Below are positions 43,595 through 53,929 of a DNA stretch of 64,000 nucleotides, piece after piece (positions within the stretch are counted from its first letter, which is position 1; the number at the start of each line of letters is the position of its first letter). The DNA is taken from positions 20,001-84,000 of the forward strand of contig RPFO01000401.1 in NCBI GenBank assembly GCA_009746045.1, read 5' to 3'. The translations under genes and the position numbers were made by a program. The stretch is from Mesostigma viride. Its lineage: Eukaryota; Streptophyta; Mesostigmatophyceae; Mesostigmatales; Mesostigmataceae. The notes beneath the pieces are model-generated. The model was given only the letters and a program-made list of their open reading frames with translations. It had not been told where the DNA came from and made no database searches.

Positions 43595-43690
43595 TTAATT
43601 AATGATTTTAATTAATTAATTAATAGACACGTGACTGCGTCACGTGAGGATAAGTCCTCAGTGGGAGGGGAACATATGGGATGGAATGGA
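43595..43690 (-). mobile_element. Retro-repeat with CACGTGAC-TGC-GTCACGTG hairpin, copy 2
   Basis: Matches insert 2 of the LINE (38106-38205), including TTAATTAATAGACACGTGAC and CCTCAGTGGGAGGGGAACAT. A more distant copy is at 54535-54590. Confidence 0.8.
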
Positions 43691-43989
43691 TGGCCGGTGG
43701 AATTAGCTATCTACGTCCTAGTTACAGGGTTGTGAGCACCGCGTCCCGAATCGCTATGAACGCCATACGCGGTCACACGCGGAGCCCCCACAGACTTGGG
43801 GGTGGTCTCCTTCATCACTACTTGCCATCTATCCTTGCGTACCATCTGCCTCCATTAAAAATTAAATTAAATTATAACATGCCGCCGTGGGGAGATCATG
43901 TAGCACATATTCCATGAGGGATGGGGTGGAGGAAGCCGCGTGATCGAACTATCCTAACTCTAAGCTATCTAGAAAATCCTAACTACACT

Positions 43990-44300
43990 ACTCATCAAAA
44001 CGCCTCCTCCGCTTGGGGAGAGGGGGCTTGCCCACAGGGTCGGGCGTGTGCGCCTTGACAATCTTCGAAGAAATTCCTCCACCGCGTCTTGTCCTGCATG
44101 GCAGTCCAAAGACGGGAGAGAGAGTATCCCCATATCTCCCTCCATATTACAGACAAACCAGGAGGCTGCCCGGGTGTGAGCCCGTCACGTCTAGTGTAGC
44201 ACATGTCCATGCCGAGTCTATCACGAAAAGTCCACGGGTGGCGGCCCTGCCGCGCGCAGCTTGGGGCACGTCAGGTGAGGACATATCGCCCAGGCTGGGC
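43990..44300 (-). pseudogene. LINE ORF2 C-terminal fragment
   Basis: Minus strand reads GLSVIWREIWGYSLSRLWTA, related to the GLGLSVIWKKMMDKAKW tails at 39.5 and 46.6 kb. Confidence 0.45.
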
Positions 44301-44845
44301 GGGCTTGGTGCCAGCTAGTCTATCTGATGTGTCTACCTGATCTGTGCGGGCCAGGCCGGTGCCCGGCTAGGCCCAGGCGCCTGTGCCTAATAATGTGGGA
44401 GACATAGGGCAAATCAGCGTACAAATTGAATTGAATTGAATTGAATTGTAACATAACTCCGTTGGGAGTATATGTAGCACATAGCCCTTGAGAGGGGGGC
44501 ATATGGCCTATCATACATCCTAAGCTACTTCCTGCAAGGGTGGGGATGTAAAGGACCCTTGCTCTAGGTGCACCAGGGCACTTGCATCCCCATGATCTTC
44601 AAGCTATGCCCAGCGAAGGGGGAGCCTGTCATGGGGGGAAGATCAGCATAGCTATACAAAAAGCTAGGGCATGGCGTCTCAGCAGAGAGTTACTCCCTGC
44701 ATGGGCACGGCAAAGCTAGGCATCATCTGGAGGTTGGCTCATCATAGGCCCACATGTACATGACTAAAAATGCTAGGCATCAGCTGGTATAGTGCCTGTA
44801 GTAGGCGGGCATGTACAAGGCCACTGTCTATCTATTCTACACTAG

Positions 44846-46009
44846 TTACTGCTGCTGTATTCCCCTAGGCTGGGGCTGCCGGAGTCGCTGGGGCCGCGGT
44901 GGTTGAGGGGGTCGCGTGCCAGGGCTTGTGGCCGACGTAGATGTCCGCCCCCTTCCAGTACACCGGCTGGCCCGCCTTGGTCTGCCGGAGCTGGAGGTAG
45001 GTCGGCCATCTAGCTCCCGTCGCCGTTGTTGCTGCGCCAGGGTCAAGTCGTCGTCCACGGTGAACGGAGTGTTCTCGAGCCGCTTGCGGCGTCTGAGGAA
45101 CGAAACCTTGTCCGCTGGGCTGTCAAAGATGAGAAGAAGCGGAGGCGCCCCTGCCTTACCCCGCGCGCGGGGGAGGCGGTGGGCGGTCAGCTTAATCTCA
45201 CCAAGGAGGCCCATGCGTGCAAGGATTTTGCTCTCAAACGCACGTGCAAGCTTCTCGGAATTCTCACCTTCCACCAGGTCGAAGTTCTTGAGGATGGCGT
45301 TGAGGCTGCGCTTGGAGAGCTCGGCCTCCTCGCGGAGGTCAAGCGTCTGCCGCTGGAGCTGGGCTGCGACGGCGGAGGTGGTGGAGGTGGTATGTTGCTT
45401 AAGCATGTCCGCCCAGGTGGTGATGGGAGGAGCATCGCCGGCCAGGCCAGCCGGGGCTGGCTTGGCGGCAATGTCCTTCACCGCCTGGGCGGTGAGGCCT
45501 GCGGTGTTCTGCAGAACCTCGATAGCGATGGCGTTGTCCTTAACCCGCTGGTCGATGTCACGGAGCTGGGCGGTGATGGCGTCGGAGGTGGAGGTGGTGG
45601 CGGTGGAGGAGGCGAGGAGGGTGGAGGTGGCGGTGGAGATGGTGGAGGTGGCGGTGGAAAGGAGGGGAAGCTCGGCAGTCAGCGTGCCGCCGATGGCCGC
45701 CACATCTGCAGCAATGGGGTCCACGTGCTCCTCGAGGACCTCTTTAAGGAGTGAGCGGATGGAGGATTCGGTTTAGGTGGTGGTGAGAGGCTTGGGGGGC
45801 CAAAGCTCCCCGATGGAGCGTCCACAATTGAGGAGGGAAAAGAGAGCGACTTGCTGGAGGTAGGGGCGGTGGAGGCTGGGAATGGTGTCGAAACAGGGGA
45901 TACGAATCCAGCGAGGGTCAAAGAGGCGACCTTGGTTGAAGAGCTGCTTGCATAGTGCAAGAAGCGAGGCGTGCGTTCCAGCGTACAAATCCTCATTGCT
46001 AATGTGCAA
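44846..46009 (-). pseudogene. LINE ORF1-like protein, copy 1
   Basis: An upstream part (46009-45773; GTHASLLALCKQLFNQGRLF and YLQQVALFSLLNCGRSI) and a long 292-codon frame (45724-44846). The long frame has a Thr/Ser-rich part, AITAQLRDIDQRVKDNAIAI (helical), REEAELSKRSLNAILKNFDL, then an RRM-like part with GAPPLLLIFDSPADKVSFLR and RRRKRLENTPFTVDDDLTLA, and a basic tail. This arrangement resembles ORF1 RNA-binding proteins of L1-like LINEs. A frame break separates the two parts. A second copy is at 52.7-53.9 kb. Confidence 0.65.
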
Positions 46010-46054
46010 ACCAAAGGGGATGTTATGCGCATGGGCATGCCACGGACTACTATC

Positions 46055-46140
46055 AAGGAGACAACCAGCTACTATATGCTAATCTCATTAGAAAATAATT
46101 ACACCAATTAAAGTTACAAATATCGTCTGCATCATGCCCC
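46055..46140 (-). mobile_element. LINE 3'-UTR fragment
   Basis: TATGCTAATCTCATTAGAAA and AAATATCGTCTGCATCATGC match the 3' UTR region of the inserts at 38.7 and 46.95 kb. Confidence 0.7.
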
Positions 46141-46499
46141 AACCATGCACTTAATACCAACCATGTGCACACTTAATACGTTAATATGATGTATGCCGTG
46201 ATTTCATGTCAAGGAGACAACCAGCGCATGCCAGAAATCGGGAGAATCGCATGTATTTCGTGCGGGTCGGGCCTAACTGAATATTAATTAGTCAATTAAT
46301 TACTTAATGATGCGGCGAGAGCGCTCTGTGGCCTGCCCACTCATGGCAGCATGAGAGCTCTAGGCTAGTGCACGCTAGTCAGGGGTGCCCGCTCCCTCCT
46401 TGTAATGTATGGGGGTTGGAGGTTCCTTTGTTGGCACCCATGTGACGCACTGGCGTGCCTATTAAGTAAGTAAGTAAGTACTTGCGTGTCATGCGCACA

Positions 46500-46920
46500 G
46501 GCATGCCACGGAGCCCAGCCTGGCCGGCACCTCCTGACGTGGGCTGGGCCCAGTGATGTTAGACGCCGCAAGGCCCGCACCTTCAAAGAACAGCTAGTAG
46601 AGGACCTGGGGGGCCTAGGCCTCTCCGTGATTTGGAAGAAGATGATGGACAAGGCCAAGTGGGCCCAGGTCATAGAGGACAACGAGCCCCCCCAGTGGGG
46701 AAGCGCCCGCGTGTGCAATCCCGCGGGAGGCACGCCAGATAGCTCCCCTAGGGCAGCGTGCGGCTGCCTAGATAGATGTTGTAGTTAGAATGTTGTTAGA
46801 TAGATGTAGTATGTAGCCAATGTAGATAGATTAGACCGGTAGGAATGTTGGCACCCATCCATCCATCCATCGGGGTTAATGCTCCGTGACTCCCCAACGG
46901 GAGCACGAGTCTAATTAATT
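46500..46920 (+). mobile_element. LINE ORF2 C-terminus and 3' UTR
   Basis: Reads KARTFKEQLVEDLGGLGLSV and IWKKMMDKAKWAQVIEDNEP to a TAG at 46786, then a 3' UTR with CCATCCATCCATC and the hairpin-forming CTCCGTGACTCCCCAACGGG. 5' truncated. Confidence 0.75.
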
Positions 46921-46929
46921 AATTAATTA

Positions 46930-47228
46930 ATGCCACGGAGTACGATGCTAATCTCATTAGAAAAATAATTACACAAAAGTTTTTACACAAATATCGTCTG
47001 CATCATCCCCCAACCGTTAAGCACTAGATGGGGATGTAATCCTCATCCGAGCTGTCCTCTACTGTAATGGCAGACGAGGCGGTAGTGTAGCGGCTATCCT
47101 CAGGACCAATAACCTCCACCTGTGGACTTCTACCCTGGCTAGCAACGGGCCGCGGGGCCCGTGGGGAGAAAACAGGAGCATACCCCTCGGGAAGGTGCTT
47201 ATCGCAGATGGCAGCCCATTTCTCCTTG
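46930..47228 (-). mobile_element. LINE 3' end, antisense copy
   Basis: Nearly identical to 38690-38980: 3' UTR plus ORF2 tail ending EDSSDEDYIPI. 5' truncated at about 47228. Confidence 0.85.
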
Positions 47229-47324
47229 CGTGCCTATTAATCAATGACTGAGGATTATCAAGGAGACAACCAGCGCAGGCCAGAAATAGGGAGAAATAAC
47301 TGAGGATTATTCTAATTTCTGATT

Positions 47325-47485
47325 TGGCACGCCGCAAAGGTGAAAACCATTTGCGTTCAGTGCCGGTCCGCGGAAAACGCGATCTGCAAATGAATCCAGG
47401 CCGGAATCGAACTGGGGACCTCTCGCACCAACTTTTGCTGACTATAGGACGGACGTCTCCTGATCCTAAGGCATCGCTGTTTGCA
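47325..47485 (-). mobile_element. SINE-like repeat, copy 3
   Basis: Complement of the 7.2-7.4 kb SINE: TTGGCACGCCGCAAAGGTGA, ACTGAACGC complement, and GGAATCGAACTGGGGACCTC (B-box complement). Confidence 0.8.
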
Positions 47486-47628
47486 CCCATCCATCCATCC
47501 ATCCATCCATCCATCCATCCATCCATCCATCCATCCATCCATCCATCCATCCATCCATCCATCCATCCATCCATCCATCCATCCATCCATCCATCCATCC
47601 ATCCATCCATCCATCCATCCATCCATCG
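47486..47628. repeat. (CATC)n microsatellite
   Basis: About 35 units, followed by TTTAATGCTCCGTGACTCCC, so probably the expanded 3' UTR repeat of a LINE. Confidence 0.97.
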
Positions 47629-48049
47629 GGTTTAATGCTCCGTGACTCCCCAACGGGAGCACGAGTCTAATTAATTAATTAATTAATTAATTAATTAATT
47701 AATTAAGGCATCGCCAACTGACACCTACAGTCCACCTGCAAAAGTTCTCCTTTCCGGGTTATTATGCTCATACATGTGACGCAGCCTACGTGTATTTATC
47801 AGTAATTAATTAATTAAGTTGTCAGAAACTGTTATCCTCAAGAAAGGGTAAGCTGGCAAATGGACTAAATGCTGCCAACGGCCTGTGCGCGCCAAATATG
47901 CGAGAACTCACGGTAGCCAGAAAAATCAGGGTTCGAACTAGCTACCAACTGGAACCTATGCCATAGATTCCGCGATAGGGCGATTTATCAACGAGGAAAC
48001 TGGTCGGCGCAGGTCAGATATCTGGAGGGCTCTATGACATATAGTCTGA

Positions 48050-48290
48050 TCAGACACTCCGCAAAGGTGAAAACCTTTGCGTTCAGTGCCGGGCCGCGGA
48101 AAACGCGGAAAAACGCGATCTGCAAATGAATCCGACCGGAATCGAACTGGGGACCTCTCGCACCAATTTTGCTGACTATAGGACGGACGTCTCCGGTTAC
48201 CATGGCATCGCCAACTTACACCTACAGTCATCCGCAAAAGTTCTCCTGTCCGGGGAGTGATGCAAGCCTTTCGGATTTGGTACTAGATAA
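48050..48290 (-). mobile_element. SINE-like repeat, copy 4 (full length)
   Basis: Complement of 7155-7412 over its whole length, including both the tRNA-like middle and the ACCAAATCCGAAAGGCTTGC end. A further fragment lies at about 47705-47755. Confidence 0.85.
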
Positions 48291-48419
48291 ATCACTCGAG
48301 ATCTGTGTGTAGGAGTACTATGCTCTATGACATATAGGGTTATATAAACATCACTTAATATCAATGAGACAACCAGCACAGGCCAGAAATCTGGATCAAT
48401 GTGTCATTAATGACATGTT

Positions 48420-49440
48420 TGAGAAAATAAATGCTTAATAACATCGTTTATCTATTACATCAATTGGTACCAAAAGCAAACTTGTCCAAATAGGGTACCG
48501 TGGGGTGGGGGGTGGGTGTGTGTGTGGGGGGTGGGGTGGGGTGGGGGGGTGGGGGGGGGGGGGGACGACTTAAAATTTTCCACACCCATAGAACTTTGTC
48601 TCACTTAACATGACATCACTGTATGAGGAAACAGACACGGCTGTTTTCCAAGTCTGCCATTGGTCATCTTACTCCTAGGATGCCTCCGTAACATATGGCA
48701 ATGACAATGGGACTGGTTATGCTTGGCAGAAACTGAAAACAGCAAGACATGTTGCCACTACGCATGTGCAAGCATAGCTCTGCCCTGTGCAACACATAAG
48801 CAAGGCTACTCGGAATACGTGCAAAGCTTGCTATCTAGTGGACAGAAAATGCCCATGGTCTTCGGAAAAGCCTTGGATACCACTGTGGAGCTTTTCCCTG
48901 CATTCAATAGAAATAACTAAACATACATGTGCGCTTAAAAAATGCACAAAATGCAACAGCACAACACAGTCAGCAATAACAGTCAAAGTAACCAACCCAA
49001 CTTCCTATCCGAAAATAAATCAGAATTAGCATAGCCATGGTCCTATATTACATGTCAGAGGTCAATTTTAGAGACACTTTGGCTGCTAAGGTAGCAGAAC
49101 AACCATAGTTACCCTGATGACCATGGCACTGCTGCGGCCACACATGGATGGCACTATTGCCTTTTCAGCAGTGGGCCAACGAAAGAAAATTGTGCCCGAC
49201 AGCGTGCCATGAATAGACGCAATGGGTGATAGAGAGTGGCGTGATATGATAGCTGGCTGATTTATTGGCTGATAGATTGGCTGGTTAACTGGCTGTTTGG
49301 TGGGCAGGTGGTTGGTTGGTTGGTGGCGGGCGGGCGGGCGGGCGGGCGGGCGGGCGGGCGGGCGGGCGGGCGGGCGGGCGGGCGGGGGCGGGCGGGCGGG
49401 CGGGCAGGTGGAGGTGGGTGATAAGCTGAGGAAGAGCTGA
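48420..49440. other. Unassigned, with G-rich run and (GGGC)n
   Basis: G/T-rich run at 48498-48563 and (GGGC)n at 49325-49405. No coding evidence. Confidence 0.6.
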
Positions 49441-49444
49441 ATCA

Positions 49445-50377
49445 TTAGAAGCCATCATCCCTAAGCATATGCCAGCAATGTACAAAGTTCCCTCCCATGC
49501 CGTTATCCTGATCAATACAATTTACCTTTGTGGTGATCATCAGAGTGAAGACGCCGTCATCGCCACGAGCAGGGTCTCCATCACCGTACACGACCCCATC
49601 TCTGAGCCCTAATCTAGGCGTGCCATCCTCGTGCCCGGGGACGCCGAAGAAGTAAAAGGCATGATCATCCAGATCATCGCGGCATAGCTTGCCCTGAATG
49701 TACACGCTCATTTTATCCAGCTCGTTGTTGTTGTTGCCATCCTCCCTGCGCATCCGCCTGCTCGCATTCTGACACTGGCCAAGCGAAGGCAGCGGCATGT
49801 CGGGATTCTGGGTTCAAAATAGATTGCGAGCAGCGCTCGGTTGAAGCCCTGCGTCGACCATCAAAGGTTTCAGCTTCTCCTTCAGCTCTTTGGTGAATTT
49901 CACAATCTTCTGAGGAGTGGGCACTGAGCCTCCTGGGGCATCATCCGGCAATGCGTGTGGAGCATCGCGCAGCGTGTACATCCCGGTCTTCAACGTGGCA
50001 TGACACACAAGATACTTGACAAGGAACGGGCACTGGTAGTCCTCAGTGCCGAGATCCTGGCTCTCGCTGTGCAGCTTTTCAGCGCCGGATTCGGGGCTGC
50101 CACCAAGCAGCTGTTCGTCGGTGCCATCACGGGGAATTTCGTCACCGCCAGCAAGGTCGGCTTCACGGCCGCCCTCGTTGATGACATCGAGACAGCGGGT
50201 GCAGCTGCACGTCCGCGTCGCATACCGCATCTTGTGGGAAGGGCCTCCTGGCGGGCAAAGTGTGCAGTTCTGATTGTTGCTCTTGTTGATAGGGCCGTTG
50301 CGGGATACCACGCGTGAATAAGCATCAGCCCGCTCCCTGGCCGTTGCATAATCCACTAATGGAGGCAGCGCAGACAA
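49445..50377 (-). pseudogene. Unidentified Cys-rich protein, one in-frame stop
   Basis: One frame runs from 50377 to 49445 with a single TGA (about 49814). N-terminal part has a Cys/His cluster CTLCPPGGPSHKMRYATRTC followed by SCTRC, suggesting zinc binding; later SVPTPQKIVKFTKELKEKLK, and after the stop VYIQGKLCRDDLDDHAFYFF. I do not recognise the family. Its place inside the repeat block and next to the TCGCCAAAG block suggests a DNA-transposon protein. Confidence 0.5.
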
Positions 50378-50839
50378 AAATTCTGCGTGCTGCCATTGCT
50401 CATGTTCGTCCCACTCATAACATCAATGATGCATTTTGTACTGTAGGCTTTCCTATTCTAGCCCGCAAATGTCCCGACTGACAGCAATGCCATTAAAAAG
50501 CCAAAGCTACGGAGCTTCGTCGGTTCACTGGCGTCACAATCCGCTATTCTTAGTATTCAGGAAGGCTCGCACAACAGCAGCCATCGACGCGGCAAAAGGC
50601 CTTAAAGAGTGCGCGATGAATTCATGAAATAATACAGAGGTACTCAAGTGTACCGGCCGCCATCTCGCCAGCTGCTTATTGCTTATTCTCTTATATTCTC
50701 TTCTTTTTCAGTAAGGTGAAGGATCCTGAGTTCCTGACTGATCAAAGCCAGTCACGCAGGCTGGCCGGTCTGCAAGCAGGTTTTCTTATTCTTCTGGCTG
50801 ACACAACAGTGAAAAATTCCGCTTATGCTGCCCGATTTC

Positions 50840-50945
50840 ACCTTTGGCGACTAGGGATTCGCCTTTGGCGACTGGGAACCCATTTCTTTGGCGACTCCGG
50901 CCTTCCCCTCCTTAAATTTCGCCCACCGGCCCAAAAGGCAGCGGC
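50840..50945. repeat. TCGCCAAAG subterminal repeats, right inverted block
   Basis: CTTTGGCGA at about 50851, 50872 and 50897, spaced 21-25 bp, complementary to the block at 40985-41095. Confidence 0.7.
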
Positions 50946-50978
50946 GCCACTAGCCAAGCTCTAGTGGTCGTCCAGCCC

Positions 50979-52626
50979 CCGTGTTGGTCTGTACGGCAGT
51001 ACGGGGTATTCGGTAAAACCCGCGCGTACTGCAAAAGTACGGGTATTTTCAGGAGGGGTAAAAAATACGGGAAAAAATACGCAGTACGGCAGTACGGGTA
51101 TTTTTCAAGTTGTAGTTAAGAAGTACGGGGTATTTTTGAGGTGAATGCTGAAAAGTACGGGGTATTCCAAGGATGTGTGACCCTGCATCCAACAAATGTT
51201 ACTACTATATAATTATTCTATGCTATTCATTAATGAACATATAGTGGCAGTGACTTGCCACCTGCCACACTTGGATTTACATTGCAATACATCCTTCAAG
51301 TACATGTGTTTATTGTGGTCATGCAAATTATTGACCCGGTCTCTTTTATTATAATACCCTTTTATTATAATGCATCAGCCTTTACAAAATTTGCATGAAT
51401 GCCATCAACTCAATATAATGCATTATTGAATATGGTATAATGCACCCAGATCTCTGCCTAGTTGATGCAGTGGATGTGATAGCACTACAGTCGGCAGCTT
51501 TGCTGCACAATGACAACAAGTGCATGCCATGAATCCCTGAAATTCGAAAGATAAAATGGCAATCAACCCATGCAGAATGAACCACACAATAAACTGCCAA
51601 GGAAATGCCCGAAAAAGTAAATACGAAGTGGCAAGTAGCCCAGAAAACACACCGTCAACTGCCAGGGCATTCCTGAGAAAAGTATATGGCAAACTGCAGT
51701 TATCTGGGCATGCCCAGATAACGCTGTCAACTGCCAAGGATATGCCTGGAAAAGCACTGTGGAATCGTCTTCTGCACTGCCTTGCCAGAGCCACAAGGGC
51801 CAGCACCCGGGGCAGCGGCAGGCAGAAGGGCCTTGGCAACGCGGGCACCGAGCGCTGCCCTCAGCTCTCTCCTTTCCAACGGGGCTGCCTCAGCCGCCTG
51901 AAGCCTCCCGATCAGGCCTTCTACATTCCCGGACTCCTTGCAAAACGCGGCTCCCTTGTTGGGGATGTGGCCGAGATGGCCGACAGCGCGATCCTTGCTA
52001 AAGCTGCCAGGCCTGCCGAACTTGTAATCGCACAGCTTGCACGCCCACCTCTGGCCGACTACCACCTCTTCCCCATGAACGGTCTTTTCCACCTCGTCAA
52101 TCAGATGCATGGAGGTATTGATACTCCTCTACTTTTCTGTCGTTTGGGGCTCTACGCAGCGCCATGGTCGCATCTTAGTAGGTGATTGCCTGGTGCACAA
52201 TGCATGAACCGTCGCACCACCCTCCATTTTCATCGTCCATTTTCCTCGTCCATTTTCCGCGTCCTTCTACTTTAATTGCGTCCTTCTAGAACTGCACGCT
52301 TATGATTCTGCCAGGCTGTCCCCTTACAGCTTTTCTCCCACGCAATAAAAAATCCTGTCAAAAAGGAAAAAGGTGCACTGTCACGCGCGTAGTAACTAGG
52401 GAGTAGCTATGCACTCGCTGCAATTTCTGCTATCTCAGCACCGCGGACAGGTTCCTGGGCCTCAATCTCGCGTGACACCTGCCCCCCCGCCCTCCGCGAC
52501 CTCCGAAATCGGCTAAGTCCAAAGTGAAAAACAGCGAAAATCGTACGGCGTATACGCGGTCGAAAGCGTCGGTACCGTACAATACGGCGTACTTTCATAC
52601 CCGAGTTGCCGTACGGACGAACACGG
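50979..52626. mobile_element. hAT-type DNA transposon, 8-bp target duplication
   Basis: Imperfect inverted termini (CCGTGTTGGTCTGTACGGCA left; complement CCGTGTTCGTCCGTACGGCA right), bounded by an identical 8-bp TCCAGCCC on both sides (50971-50978 and 52627-52634). Eight-bp duplications are a hAT hallmark. At 1.65 kb it is too short for a full transposase. Subterminal AGTACGGGTATT motifs repeat near the left end (51000-51170). Confidence 0.9.
51727..52110 (-). pseudogene. hAT transposase N-terminal BED zinc finger fragment
   Basis: Reads QRWACKLCDYKFGRPGSFSK followed by DRAVGHLGHIPNKGAAFC: a C-x2-C ... H ... C pattern of BED fingers, which in hAT transposases bind the element ends. The catalytic RNase-H-like domain is absent. 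It lies inside the hAT termini. Confidence 0.75.
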
Positions 52627-52639
52627 TCCAGCCCCCTGC

Positions 52640-53921
52640 TGCGCCCGCCTCGCTGGCCAGCAGCGTCGCCCGAACCCAAGCGCAGTCGTCCTGACGGGCT
52701 TTTGGATGAGTATACGACTTTGACGCCAGCCAGCCCGGCTATTTTGACAAGCTTACACCCGATCGCATCCTGGCCCACGTGTTTTTCGGGACGCATGCCT
52801 CTCTTATTATATATAGAACTGTGCAAGCAGCTTTCCCACCAAGGTCGCCTTGTCAATGTTTTCCTCCAGAGGCGCAATTTCGGCAAGGACGTCCTCAACG
52901 CCCGCCGCCCCCACCTCCAGCAATACGCCCTCTTTTCCCTCCTTGGACGCTCCATCGAGGAGCTTTGGCCCCCAAAGCCCCTCACCACCACCCTAACCGA
53001 ATCCTCCATCCGCTCACTCCTCAAGGAGGCCCTCGAGCAGCACGTGGCCCCCATCGCTGCAGATGTGGCGGCCATGGGCAGCACGCTGGCTGGCAGCCGA
53101 GCTCCCCCTCCTCTCCACCATCTCCACCGCCACCTCCACCCTCCTCGCCTCCTCCACCGCCACCACCCCCACCTCCGACGCCATCACCGCCCAGCTCCGT
53201 GACATCGACCAGCGTCTTAAGGACAACGCCATCGCTATCGAGGTTCTCAGTGCAGAACACCGCAGGCCTCACCGCTAAGGCGGTGAAAGACATTGCCGCC
53301 AAGCAAGCCCCGGCTGGCCTGGCCGGTGATGCTCCTCCCATCACCACTTGGGCGGACATGCTTAAGCAGCACGCCACCTCCACCACCTCCGCCGTCGCAG
53401 CACAGCTCCATCAACAAACGCTTGACCTCCGCGAGGAGGCCGAGCTCGCCAAGCGCAGCCTTAACGTCATTGTCAAGAACTTCGACAATTGGTGGAAGGT
53501 GAGAATTCCGAGAAGGCTGCTTGCGTGTGCGTTTGAGAGAGAAATTCTTAGTCGCATGATGGGCCTTACTGGTGAGATCGAGCTGGTCGCCCACCGCCTT
53601 CCCCACGCGCGGGGTAAGGCAGGGGCGCCCCCGCTCCTTCTCACCTTTAAGAACCCGGCGGACAAGATTTCTTTTCTCCGACGCCGCAAGCGGCTCGAGA
53701 AGACTCTCTTCACCCTTGACGACGACTTGACCCTGCCGAAGCAACAACGACGACGGGAGCTATGGCCGACCTACCTCCAGCTCCGGCAGACCAACGGGCG
53801 GGGCAGCCGGTGTACTGGAAGGGGGCGGCCATCTACGTCGGCCATGCACATGAGCCCTGGCAAGCGACCCCCGCGGCCCCAGTGCCCCCAGACGCCCCAG
53901 CTTAGGGGAATACAGCAGTAG
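52640..53921 (+). pseudogene. LINE ORF1-like protein, copy 2
   Basis: Collinear with copy 1: LCKQLSHQGRLVN, LQQYALFSLLGRSIEELWPP, APIAADVAAMGSTLAG, then ITTWADMLKQHATSTTSAVA, REEAELAKRSLNVIVKNFD and FLRRRKRLEKTLFTLDDDLT, ending RGIQQ. Frames change near 52.95 and 53.25 kb. The copies share the whole protein plan but differ at many codons, so they are separate old insertions. Confidence 0.65.
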
Positions 53922-53929
53922 TAGTGTAG

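Noticed and set aside
44916-45776. 286-codon and 242-codon plus-strand ORFs opposite the LINE ORF1 copy
   Set aside because: Shadows of the GC-rich minus-strand ORF1; the minus frame matches the second copy at 53 kb as protein.
47059-47662. Met-Asp-Gly-Trp repeat ORF
   Set aside because: Translation of (CATC)n.
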